Positions 6,085 to 13,044 are shown, counted from the stretch's first letter. The stretch is 25,683 nucleotides of DNA from JAUJNH01 sp038253125 (GCA_038253125.1 JBBSHM010000036.1:1-25683), one strand, 5' to 3'. The notes: generated by a model not told the origin, from the sequence alone. Numbers and translations: made by a program.

Positions 6085-7989
6085 CTAGAGTGAGAACGAT
6101 AGGAGCGCCAACTCATCGGCGTGGGTCGTCGTGATTGCTTTCCCGCGTTGGGCGGCGACCTGGTTGCGGAAGGCGTTAAGGATGTTCTGTGCTGTAGTGA
6201 CCTGCCCGGATGCCGACGCGGTGGAAGCCCTATCGAGCTTGTCGCAGAGGGCGTCGGCGATCGCGGCCTGGGTTGTCCACGCCTGGGTGAGAGCACACAA
6301 TCCTGGCGCGGTGACGACGACGGTGTATCTGGTGCTGGAGGAGCCCACGTTGCCGGCCACATCGCTCGCGCTCGCCGAGATCGTGTGGGAGCCGACGCCC
6401 AAGGACCAGGCGGGGCCGTTCACGTTCGCGCACGTGCTCGATGCGACGCCGGACATCGCGTCGTTGGCCGAGCAAGTGATGGCCACGGTCTGGTCGATGG
6501 AGTAGGTGCCGGCGTTGCCGGAGAAGCCGACCGTCGGCGCTGTCTGGTCGATCTTGACGATCTCGGTGTCTGAGTTCTTGAGGCCGACACCGTTGGTCGC
6601 CGTGCAGGTGATGGAGGCCGAGGGTGTGTCAACGCTGAAGGTGACGGTGTCACACCCGTTCGTGGAGGCCACACCCGATTCCGGATCGGCGGCGGCGAAG
6701 GAGACCGTCACCGGTGAGGTGTACCAGCCGAATGCCCCGCGGGTGCCGGTGATGGTTGGTGTGATCACGGGCGGCGTTGCATCCAGGGCTGGCTGCCAGT
6801 CCACGGTTGTCGAGTTGGACGCAACCTCGAGGTTGGCGAGCTTGGTGGTGGCGGCGACAGTGTCGATCCCTTGGGCTGCCGCCTTGTATGTGGCAATGAC
6901 GATTCCGCTGGCATCGGCTGTCCCGGTGAAGGTCCCAGGGTTCGCCCCCGTGACGGTGAAGGTGACGACTGTGCCCAAGGGCTGCTGGACGTTCTTAAGC
7001 GTCGCAGTGATTGCCGCGGTTTCGCCGACGTGGGGCGACTGCGTTGACGGCGTGAGCCGCATGACCGGCAAGGCTGTGGTGGGCGCGAACGGGCAGCCAC
7101 CGTGGTCGTCGCTGATGCGGACGATCCGGTCGGTCTGGGTGATGTAGAGGCAGCCGTCGGGCCCGACGGTAGAGAAGTCGCCGCGCGAGCCACCACTGAA
7201 GATGTTCGTCTGCACGTGTGTGGCCGTGTCGAAACGTACAACGGTGCCGGCGTTCGTGTTGGCGAACACTGCGCCGTCCACGGTGCTGACGGCGGTGCCG
7301 TCAGGGCCACCCGGCACGTAGACTGTCTCATCGGTTGGGCTTCCGTTCACCACATGGACGAGGTAGTTCCCGTAATAGGTGCTCCAGATCGACCCGTCGG
7401 GAACGAAAGACAGGCCGTCCGACCAGTAGGGCCACATCTGCTGGCTGACCACCGGGGTTGGGCTGTCGGGGTCGTGGATACGGGTCGAGGGACCCGGGCA
7501 CGGGTCGGTCACCACCAGGTCGCCACTGGCCGGATCGGTCGCTATGCCCGTTGCGCAACCAGCGCTGGCGACCGTGCGAACGATTTGACCGTCCGTCAAC
7601 GACACTTCATCAACGCGATTAGATCGTTGCAGAGCCACGTAGAGCCGGCCGCTCTTGCTGAACGCGATGCCAGCGGCGTTGCCCGGACCCCAGGGCGAGG
7701 CGCCGACCGTGATCTGGTGGGCGGCGTCGGCTACACCGCCGGAGCCATCGAACTTGTAGAGCAGGCCATTGGAGTAGTCCATCACCCAGAGGTGGTTCGT
7801 GGCATCGAATGCGAGGCCCACCGGTCCAATGTTATTGGCGTTGGGCATCCCCACGACGAAGTCCCTGGCCGCGTAACCCGGTGACGGCGAGGACGCCCCC
7901 GCTGCGGTGGGTCCGACAAGAACCGTGAGGCTTGCGATGATCGCAAGCAGTCCTAGCTGGACCATATCGCGCCGGATGGACCTGTACAT
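6085..7989 (-). CDS. Secreted beta-propeller / Ig-like / FIMAH-like surface protein
   Basis: The 634-residue product starts at ATG 7989, preceded by AAGGAG at a normal distance. An in-frame upstream start at 8076 would add an Arg-rich stretch with no support. A signal peptide (MVQLGLLAIIASLTVLVG, about residues 9-33) directs export. Residues about 40-315 form repeats such as GPVGLAFDATNHLWVMDYSNGLLYKF and its variants, typical of NHL/SMP-30-like propellers. An Ig-like domain follows (LTPSTQSPHVGETAAITATL), then two domains of the APPVI..GWYTSPVTVSF and TAPTVGFSGNAGTYSIDQ kind, with paired cysteines. The last 70 residues (ALCDKLDRAS, NILNAFRNQVAAQRGK) resemble the FIMAH domain of surface proteins. 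No sortase motif or C-terminal membrane anchor is seen. Its enzymatic function is unknown; adhesion or polymer binding is a reasonable inference. Confidence 0.8.
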   Translation of the reverse strand: MYRSIRRDMVQLGLLAIIASLTVLVGPTAAGASSPSPGYAARDFVVGMPNANNIGPVGLAFDATNHLWVMDYSNGLLYKFDGSGGVADAAHQITVGASPWGPGNAAGIAFSKSGRLYVALQRSNRVDEVSLTDGQIVRTVASAGCATGIATDPASGDLVVTDPCPGPSTRIHDPDSPTPVVSQQMWPYWSDGLSFVPDGSIWSTYYGNYLVHVVNGSPTDETVYVPGGPDGTAVSTVDGAVFANTNAGTVVRFDTATHVQTNIFSGGSRGDFSTVGPDGCLYITQTDRIVRISDDHGGCPFAPTTALPVMRLTPSTQSPHVGETAAITATLKNVQQPLGTVVTFTVTGANPGTFTGTADASGIVIATYKAAAQGIDTVAATTKLANLEVASNSTTVDWQPALDATPPVITPTITGTRGAFGWYTSPVTVSFAAADPESGVASTNGCDTVTFSVDTPSASITCTATNGVGLKNSDTEIVKIDQTAPTVGFSGNAGTYSIDQTVAITCSANDAMSGVASSTCANVNGPAWSLGVGSHTISASASDVAGNVGSSSTRYTVVVTAPGLCALTQAWTTQAAIADALCDKLDRASTASASGQVTTAQNILNAFRNQVAAQRGKAITTTHADELALLSFSL

Positions 7990-8470
7990 GCTGTGTCTCC
8001 TTGGGCTGTGGCTCAATGCGGTTCTTTGTCTTCTCGCGGGGCGCAACCTCGTCAGAGAGGTCTGCGTTCTCGTCATTTGTCTATTCCGTTTCGCGCCTAA
8101 TGGTCATGTGCGGAAGAGCTACCAACTGGCCGGTTGGGTGGTCACCGACTTCGGCGGCCTCGCGGTACCGCCCTGAACACCCCAGGACGATACTCTCGTC
8201 GTTCACCGTCCCGTTCCGCCTCTTCAGGATCGTCACCACCGCCCATATGTCATCATGTGGTTCTCCCGGATGTGGATGTTGCGGTATCCATCCAGACGAT
8301 ATGGGAACTCCGTTCATCTTTACCATGGTGCTAACAGGCATTCGCCGGTGCGGGGCACCCCCCTGGGTTATGGGGGTGCTGGCCTCACCGGTCGCTTCCG
8401 GTGGCGCGGGTAGTCATCGTAGTCGTACCTCCTGGGCGTAGCTTCTGCACGCCTGAGCGCTATCGCCGCC
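7990..8470. other. Long upstream region of the propeller gene, gene-poor
   Basis: This region contains the AAGGAG ribosome binding site of the minus-strand propeller gene and its unmarked promoter. Codon and base use are atypical for the window, with AT-richer patches (for example around 8310-8340). One 86-codon minus-strand frame at 8081-8341 is the only candidate gene and is listed separately with low confidence. Confidence 0.4.
8081..8341 (-). CDS. Possible small hypothetical protein
   Basis: An open frame of 86 codons begins MPVSTMVKMNGVPISS and ends LVALPHMTIRRETE. A second in-frame ATG (MVKMNG) lies five codons later. The residue composition is balanced rather than the Arg/Pro/Ala excess of shadow frames, and third-position GC is moderate. 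No family is recognised, no signal peptide or membrane segment is seen and no clear ribosome binding site precedes it. It reads in the same direction as the propeller gene and ends 91 bp before that gene's start. It may be a real accessory gene, a decayed fragment or chance. Confidence 0.25.
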   Translation of the reverse strand: MPVSTMVKMNGVPISSGWIPQHPHPGEPHDDIWAVVTILKRRNGTVNDESIVLGCSGRYREAAEVGDHPTGQLVALPHMTIRRETE

Positions 8471-8854
8471 ATGGCGTCGGCGGGTTTCACCGGTGGTTGC
8501 AACAGTCCGGCCAGCATGGCCGGACTGGCCCTGAGCAACCGACCGGCGGATGACATGATCTTGGCAGGATGCAGGCTTTGTGTGGCGGAACGTGAGCTGA
8601 TCGACAGCCGACTCCGAGAGGACGCCTCGTTGCGGGAGATCACGCTCGAGCTGGGCCGGGCGGCATCGACGGTGTCGCTGCGGCTGCACTGGATCGCGAG
8701 CTCGAGGACAGGAAGCGGTCGATCAAGGAGCAGTACGCCGGCGATCGGCCCGCGGTGGTTCATCTCCGACGCTTCTACGATGCCAAGGCCAGAGCCGAAG
8801 CCGGGGGGCACACAGCTGCCCCTGGATCAGTCGTCCTGGTGGCGGGGCCAGTAG
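8471..8854 (+). pseudogene. IS30-family-like transposase remnant (N-terminal HTH only)
   Basis: Within this frame, residues encoded at about 8576-8677 read CVAERELIDSRLRED, SLREITLELGRAASTVS, which strongly resembles the N-terminal helix-turn-helix of IS30-type transposases (typically AERE-I-LR-G-SLR-IA--LGR-PSTVSRELRRN). After STVS the expected RELRRN is lost. The -1 frame instead reads AALDRELEDRKRS, suggesting frameshift or deletion. No DDE catalytic domain follows before the neighbouring gene. The 64-bp repeat (copy B) lies at its 5' end and, in another frame, encodes FHRWLQQSG, comparable to the RWF--AGG segment that precedes this HTH in some IS30 proteins. I see a decayed insertion sequence fragment, not a functional gene. 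Confidence 0.45.
8488..8551 (+). repeat. 64-bp palindromic repeat, copy B
   Basis: This is the partner of 3178-3241, in the opposite orientation, with 58 of 64 positions matching by hand alignment. It contains the same nested palindrome (inner CCGGCCA-GCA-TGGCCGG). It forms the right-hand boundary of the segment carrying the two-component system, lipoprotein and propeller genes, and overlaps the 5' end of the transposase-like remnant. Confidence 0.85.
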
Positions 8855-9204
8855 AGGTAGATGTAGACGGAGGCGGCTAGGACGGGGATCAGGATGATGA
8901 GGCTGCCCAGGCCAGCGGTGATCAGGCGGCTCGAACCCATGCGGCGGCAGTCCTCGGTCGGCTTGGCCTTGGCGGCGGCGGCCAGGTAGGGGTTGGCCTT
9001 GGTCCGGGTGATCTCGGCCTTCTCGGCGTCGCTGAGGAGGGGTGAGGGGAGCGGCTTGCGGAACGCCGTCAGGGCGCTCCCGCATCCGGCGCCGGCCGAA
9101 CCTGCTGAGTAGGCGAGGGCGCCGGCGATGGCGACAAAGGCCAGCGCCGCGCACACCAGCGAGATCGTGCGGCGGCCTGCCGCCCCACCCGGTTGCGGAA
9201 GCAT
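8827..9204 (-). CDS. Small membrane protein, conserved-hypothetical type
   Basis: The 125-residue product has two hydrophobic segments. The first is near the N terminus (TISLVCAALAFVAIAGALAYSAG, about residues 13-35), the second near the C terminus (LITAGLGSLIILIPVLAASVYIYLYW, about 92-117). Between them lies a polar region with CGSAL and DCRRMGSS; the two Cys could pair outside the membrane. A short charged end (PRHQDD) follows. ATG 9204 is chosen over GTG 9243 because TACGCT lies 7 nt before it (9212-9217), the leaderless pattern used by its neighbours. The gene is GC-rich like core genes and is divergent from nucS. I do not recognise the family and infer only a membrane location. Confidence 0.6.
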   Translation of the reverse strand: MLPQPGGAAGRRTISLVCAALAFVAIAGALAYSAGSAGAGCGSALTAFRKPLPSPLLSDAEKAEITRTKANPYLAAAAKAKPTEDCRRMGSSRLITAGLGSLIILIPVLAASVYIYLYWPRHQDD

Positions 9205-9211
9205 GCGCTGG

Positions 9212-9217
9212 AGCGTA
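9212..9217 (-). promoter_or_regulatory. -10 element of the small membrane protein gene
   Basis: TACGCT on the minus strand lies 7 nt before ATG 9204, giving a leaderless transcript. Confidence 0.45.
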
Positions 9218-9327
9218 GATGGCCAAAAGGTCGCTTCCGCCACTTGCCGCGTTCAGACAGCTTGACGAAATCTTCGCTGTATCGGAGGCGTCGCAGCCCA
9301 CCGGGCGGCCGTGCGAGTCTTCGGGGG

Positions 9328-10011
9328 ATGCGCCTGGTGATCGCCCGCTGCTCGGTCGACTACCAGGGGCGGCTGGCCGCCCACCTGCCCATGGCCGTCC
9401 GCCTGCTGATGGTCAAGGCGGACGGGTGCGTGTGCGTGCACGCCGACTCCGGCGCCTACAAGCCGCTGAACTGGATGAACGCCCCGAACACCCTGGTGCA
9501 GCAGGCCTCGCCGCCCGAGGTCGGCCTGCTCTGGCGGTGGACGGTGACCAACCCCAAGGGCGAGCGGCTCACCATCGACATCGAGGAGGTGCTGCACGAC
9601 GTCGACGAGCCGCTGGGCACGGCGCCGGGCCTGGTGAAGGACGGGGTCGAGGCTCACCTGCAGGAGCTGCTGGCCGGCGATCCGACGGCTCTCGAGGACG
9701 GTCTGGTGCTGATCCGCCGCGAGCACGTCACAGACATCGGCCCGGTCGACCTGCTGTGCCGGGCCGCCGACGGGCACACCGTGGTCGTCGAGGTGAAGCG
9801 TCGTGGCGACCTGGACGGGGTGGCTCAGCTGTCCCGCTACCTCGAGCGGCTGCAGCTCGACTCGCGCCTGCGGCCCCTGCGTGGTGTGCTGGTGGCCCAA
9901 CAGATCGCCCCGCAGGCCAAGGTGATGTGCCAGGCCCGAGGGTTCAGCTGGGTCGAGGTCGACTACGACCTTCTGCGGGGGGCCAGGCAGCCCGACCTCA
10001 CCCTTTTCTGA
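9328..10011 (+). CDS. nucS: Endonuclease NucS (EndoMS mismatch endonuclease)
   Basis: NucS cleaves both strands at mismatched bases and provides the non-canonical mismatch repair of actinobacteria and some archaea that lack MutS/MutL. The start MRLVIARCSVDYQGRL, the VHADSGAYKPLNWM segment and a C-terminal RecB-like nuclease domain are characteristic. The putative catalytic residues are D141 (GPVDLL), E155 and K157 (VVVEVKRRG). The protein ends in DLTLF, comparable to the terminal beta-clamp-binding motif of mycobacterial NucS. The 227-residue length is the family norm, which also fixes ATG 9328. An upstream open extension (from 9193) would run into the divergent gene. A degenerate -10 (GAGTCT) ends 7 nt before the ATG. 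Confidence 0.96.
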   Translation: MRLVIARCSVDYQGRLAAHLPMAVRLLMVKADGCVCVHADSGAYKPLNWMNAPNTLVQQASPPEVGLLWRWTVTNPKGERLTIDIEEVLHDVDEPLGTAPGLVKDGVEAHLQELLAGDPTALEDGLVLIRREHVTDIGPVDLLCRAADGHTVVVEVKRRGDLDGVAQLSRYLERLQLDSRLRPLRGVLVAQQIAPQAKVMCQARGFSWVEVDYDLLRGARQPDLTLF

Positions 10012-10042
10012 GCGGCCCCCACCGACAGGCTCCGGCGTCGGC

Positions 10043-10048
10043 CAGACT
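10043..10048 (+). promoter_or_regulatory. Putative fabI -10 element
   Basis: CAGACT lies 7 nt before ATG 10056. It departs from TANNNT at the first base but has the spacing seen at neighbouring leaderless genes. Confidence 0.3.
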
Positions 10049-10055
10049 GCCAGGC

Positions 10056-10841
10056 ATGCCCGGACTGCTGGAAGGCAAGCGCACCCTCGTCACCGGGGTG
10101 CTGACCAATGAGTCGCTGGCCTACGGCGTGGCCGAGCTGGCCGTGGCCGAGGGGGCCCAGGTGGTGCTGAGCGGCGCCGGCCGGGGCATGTCCCTCACCC
10201 GCAGGATGGCCAAGCGCCTGGGGCTCGACGGAGAGGCTGACGTGTACGAGTGGGACGTCACGGTGCCCGAGCACGGTCGGGCGGTGGCCGCCGCCCTCGA
10301 AGCCCGGTGGGGGGCCCTCGACGCCGTCCTGCACGCCATCGGCTTTGCCCCCGGGTCCTGCCTGGGCGGCGGCTTCCTGGAGGCCCCCTGGGAGGACGTG
10401 GCCGTGGCCCTTCACATCAGCACCTACAGCCTGAAGGAGGTGGTGGCCTGCCTGGCCCCGCTCCTCTCAGCCGGTGGCGGGGGGTCGGTCGTGGGCCTTG
10501 ACTTCGATGCCACCGTGGCCTGGCCGGCCTATGACTGGATGGGCGTGGCCAAGGCCGGCCTCGAGTCCTGTGCCCGCTATCTGGCCCGGGACCTGGGCGC
10601 CCAGGGCACCCGCGTCAACCTGGTGGCGGCCGGCCCGGTGAAGACCATGGCGGCCAAGAGCATTCCCGGCTTCGCCCAGTTCGAGGAGCGCTTCCAGGCC
10701 CTGGCGCCGCTCGGCTGGGACGTGGTGGCCGACGCCGCCGCCGTGGCCCGGACAACGGTGGCCCTGCTCTCGGACTGGCTGCCGAAGACCACCGGCGAAA
10801 TCGTCCACGTCGACGGCGGCTTCCACGCGGTGGGAGCATGA
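10056..10841 (+). CDS. fabI: Enoyl-[acyl-carrier-protein] reductase FabI (InhA-like)
   Basis: This 261-residue short-chain dehydrogenase performs the final NADH-dependent reduction in each round of type II fatty acid elongation. It shows the FabI-type nucleotide site (KRTLVTGVLTNESLAYGVAEL), the HAIGFAP segment, and the catalytic Tyr159 and Lys166 in PAYDWMGVAKAGLESCARYLARDLG. RVNLVAAGPVKTMAAKSIPGF forms the substrate loop. Residue spacing and numbering are very close to mycobacterial InhA (Tyr158, Lys165). ATG 10056 starts at the expected MPGLLEGKR. A much longer open frame upstream is read-through across nucS and is not the gene. fabG follows 31 bp downstream and fabZ overlaps fabG, so these genes probably form a FAS-II operon. 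Confidence 0.95.
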   Translation: MPGLLEGKRTLVTGVLTNESLAYGVAELAVAEGAQVVLSGAGRGMSLTRRMAKRLGLDGEADVYEWDVTVPEHGRAVAAALEARWGALDAVLHAIGFAPGSCLGGGFLEAPWEDVAVALHISTYSLKEVVACLAPLLSAGGGGSVVGLDFDATVAWPAYDWMGVAKAGLESCARYLARDLGAQGTRVNLVAAGPVKTMAAKSIPGFAQFEERFQALAPLGWDVVADAAAVARTTVALLSDWLPKTTGEIVHVDGGFHAVGA

Positions 10842-10872
10842 GGCCGGCGCGGGAGCGACCAGAGGGCACAGC

Positions 10873-11577
10873 GTGACAGGTCGGGTCGTGCTCGTCACCG
10901 GGGGGAACCGGGGGATCGGCCGGGTCGTCGCCGAATCGTTCCAGCAGCAGGGTGACCGGGTGGCGGTCACCGTGCGGGGTGAGCCGGTCAAAGGCTTTCT
11001 CTCGGTGCGTTGCGACATGACCGACACCGCCTCGATCGACAGCGCAGTAAAGGAGGTCGAGGAGGAGCTGGGGCCGGTCGAGGTGCTGGTGGCCAACGCC
11101 GGCATGACCAAGGACGGCCTGCTGCTCAGCATGAAGGAGGATGATTTCGCGTCTGTCCTCGACGCCAACCTCACGGGCGCCTTCCGGGTCACCAAGCGGG
11201 TGGTCCGCGGGATGCTGAAGCAGCGCCGGGGCCGCATCGTGCTGATGTCGTCGGTGGTGGCGCTGCTCGGCTCGGGCGGCCAGACGAACTACGCGGCAGC
11301 CAAGGCCGGGCTCATCGGCTTCGGCCGTAGCCTGGCCCGCGAGGTCAGCAGCCGGGGCATCACGGTGAACGTGGTGGCACCGGGCTTCGTTGACACCGAC
11401 ATGACAGCCGCCCTGGGCGAGGCACAGGTGGCGCAGCTGAAGGCGCAGATCCCCCTGGGCCGCACGGCGACCCCCGAGGAGGTGGCGGCCGTCGTCGCCT
11501 TTTTGGCCAGCGACGCCGCCTCCTACGTGACCGGCGCCGTCATTCCGGTGGACGGCGGCCTCGGGATGGGCCACTGA
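10873..11577 (+). CDS. fabG: 3-oxoacyl-[acyl-carrier-protein] reductase FabG
   Basis: FabG reduces 3-oxoacyl-ACP with NADPH in fatty acid elongation. The 234-residue protein has the classical SDR features: TGGNRGIG cofactor motif, VANAG, catalytic Ser127, Tyr140 and Lys144 (QTNYAAAKAGL), and PGFVDTDM followed by the terminal VDGGLGMGH. The stretch VRGEPVKGFLSVRCDMTD is reminiscent of the MabA (FabG1) subgroup of mycobacteria. The GTG at 10873 follows fabI by 31 bp, and the TGA overlaps the next start by one base. In mycobacteria mabA precedes inhA, but here the order is reversed. Confidence 0.95.
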   Translation: MTGRVVLVTGGNRGIGRVVAESFQQQGDRVAVTVRGEPVKGFLSVRCDMTDTASIDSAVKEVEEELGPVEVLVANAGMTKDGLLLSMKEDDFASVLDANLTGAFRVTKRVVRGMLKQRRGRIVLMSSVVALLGSGGQTNYAAAKAGLIGFGRSLAREVSSRGITVNVVAPGFVDTDMTAALGEAQVAQLKAQIPLGRTATPEEVAAVVAFLASDAASYVTGAVIPVDGGLGMGH

Positions 11578-12044
11578 TGGCGGAGCCGATGGAGCGTGCC
11601 GAGATGGCGGACCTGCCGCAGCCGATCGACGTCCTGCCCCACCGTGACCCGTTCCTCCTCGTCTCCGAGGTGACCGAGCTGGTGCCGGGGGAGCGGGCCC
11701 GGGGCCTGTGGCGGCTGACCGGGGATGAGGCGTTCTGGGCCGGCCACTTCCCGGGGCGGCCCACCCTGCCGGGGGTGCTGATGGTCGAGTCGCTGGCTCA
11801 GGTCGGCGCCATCGCCCTGCTCAGCGACCCGCGGTTCGCCGGTAAGCTCCCGCTCTTCGGCGGCATCGACAAGGCCCGCTTCCGCCGCCAGGTCGTGCCA
11901 GGCGAGACGCTGGAGCTCGAGGTGACCCTGGGGCGGATGAGCAGCGTGGCCGGCAAGGGCACCGGCCTGGCCACGGTCAACGGCGAGAAGGCGTGTCAGG
12001 TCGAGCTGCTGTTCGTGCTGGCTCCGGTGCCGCCGCCTGAGTGA
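11577..12044 (+). CDS. fabZ: 3-hydroxyacyl-[acyl-carrier-protein] dehydratase FabZ-type
   Basis: This 155-residue hot-dog-fold dehydratase converts 3-hydroxyacyl-ACP to trans-2-enoyl-ACP, the substrate of the neighbouring FabI. It carries LPHRDPFLLV at residues 20-29 and the active site GHFPGRPTLPGVLMVESLAQ with His57 and Glu71, spaced 14 residues apart as in FabZ. The end (KACQVELLFVLAP) is normal. Its ATG overlaps the fabG TGA by one base, so translation is coupled. With fabI and fabG it supplies three of the four FAS-II cycle activities; the condensing enzyme is not in the window. Confidence 0.93.
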   Translation: MAEPMERAEMADLPQPIDVLPHRDPFLLVSEVTELVPGERARGLWRLTGDEAFWAGHFPGRPTLPGVLMVESLAQVGAIALLSDPRFAGKLPLFGGIDKARFRRQVVPGETLELEVTLGRMSSVAGKGTGLATVNGEKACQVELLFVLAPVPPPE

Positions 12045-12077
12045 AGAGCGCATGAACCGGGCCTCCCGGGGTTTCTC

Positions 12078-12097
12078 CCTACCTACCAGTAGGTAGG
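12078..12097. promoter_or_regulatory. Palindromic operator at the desaturase promoter
   Basis: Perfect 9-bp arms CCTACCTAC and GTAGGTAGG flank a 2-bp centre (CA). The right arm overlaps the -10 hexamer TAGGAT at 12094-12099, so a bound dimer would block RNA polymerase. Size and symmetry are typical of TetR-family operators. No regulator gene is encoded nearby. Confidence 0.7.
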
Positions 12098-12099
12098 AT
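12094..12099 (+). promoter_or_regulatory. Desaturase -10 element (leaderless)
   Basis: TAGGAT lies 6 nt before the GTG at 12106 and overlaps the right arm of the palindrome at 12078-12097. Confidence 0.55.
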
Positions 12100-12105
12100 G
12101 GGCTC

Positions 12106-13044
12106 GTGACCTCCTCTGCACCCACAGACGTCGGTTTCCTGGCCGAGCTCGCTCCCGTGGCCGAGCGCCTGTACGAGCGGCACCTGGCGACGACGAAGGA
12201 GTGGTTCCCGCACGAGTTCGTGCCCTACTCCCAGGCTCGTGACTTCGAGCCCGGCGAGGGGTGGGACGAGACGGAGGTCCCGATGGACCCGGCGGTGCGC
12301 TCGTCGCTGCTCGTGAACCTGCTCACCGAGGACAACCTCCCCTTCTACTTCCAGGTGATCACCCGCATGTTCGGGGCCGACGACGTGTGGGGCGAGTGGA
12401 ACCGGCGGTGGGTGGCCGAGGAGGGGCGGCACTCGATCGTCATCCGCGACTACCTGACCGCCACCCGCACCCTCGACCCCTGGGAGCTGGAGCGCAACCG
12501 CATGCACCAGGTTCAGGCCGGCTTCCACGGTGACACGCTGCCCAACGCCGCCAACGGCTTCGTCTACGTGGCGCTGCAGGAGCTGGCCACCCGCATCTCG
12601 CACTGGAACACCGGCGACCGCATGGAAGACCCGCGGGGCCAGGCCGTCATGAGCCGGGTGGCCAAGGACGAGAACTTCCACTACCTGTTCTACCGGGACC
12701 TGGTGGCCGGGTCCCTCGAGACCGATCCCTCGCTGACGGTCGAGGCGATTGCGCACCAGGTCGATGTGTTCGAGATGCCGGGCACCGGCATCGCCGGTTT
12801 CAAGGACCACGCCCAGGCCATCGCTAACGCCGGCATCTACGACCTGGAGATCCACCACGACAAGATCCTGGCTCCCTGCGTGCTGCGCCACTGGAAGGTC
12901 GACGCCATAGAGGGCCTCAGCGACGCGGCCGAAAAGGCGCGTGACGGCCTGTTCGCCCAGATGGCCCGCATCAAGAAGGTCGGCGCTCACCTGGCCGACA
13001 AGCGCGACGCCCGCCAGGCCGCCCTGGCCCCCACGCCGGCCTAG
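12106..13044 (+). CDS. Acyl-ACP desaturase (ferritin-like diiron, DesA type)
   Basis: This 312-residue soluble enzyme introduces a double bond into acyl-ACP, using O2 and reduced ferredoxin. Diiron ligands can be placed: Glu75 (LLTEDNLPFYF), Glu106 and His109 (EEGRH), Glu159 (LQELATRISH), and Glu189 and His192 (KDENFHYLF), giving the two E-x2-H signatures of the family. TEDNLP and the downstream FKDHAQAIANAGIYD stretch match actinobacterial DesA1/DesA2 relatives. GTG 12106 follows a leaderless -10 that is covered by a palindromic operator, so expression is probably repressible in response to lipid status. It lies just after the fabI-fabG-fabZ cluster but appears to be separately transcribed. 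Confidence 0.93.
   Translation: MTSSAPTDVGFLAELAPVAERLYERHLATTKEWFPHEFVPYSQARDFEPGEGWDETEVPMDPAVRSSLLVNLLTEDNLPFYFQVITRMFGADDVWGEWNRRWVAEEGRHSIVIRDYLTATRTLDPWELERNRMHQVQAGFHGDTLPNAANGFVYVALQELATRISHWNTGDRMEDPRGQAVMSRVAKDENFHYLFYRDLVAGSLETDPSLTVEAIAHQVDVFEMPGTGIAGFKDHAQAIANAGIYDLEIHHDKILAPCVLRHWKVDAIEGLSDAAEKARDGLFAQMARIKKVGAHLADKRDARQAALAPTPA

Noticed and set aside
6121..7884. Several plus-strand open frames opposite the propeller gene
   Set aside because: They overlap the signal-peptide-containing minus-strand gene completely and show no domains or ribosome binding sites.
8552..8850. Duplicate of the tRNA-Ala 3' end as an attachment site at the right island edge
   Set aside because: I looked for the T-arm and acceptor sequence near the right edge and did not see it, so no attL/attR pair is claimed.
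9219..10055. Long in-frame upstream extension of fabI
   Set aside because: It runs out of frame across nucS and gives low-complexity Arg/Gly/Ala sequence. FabI starts at 10056 with its family N terminus.
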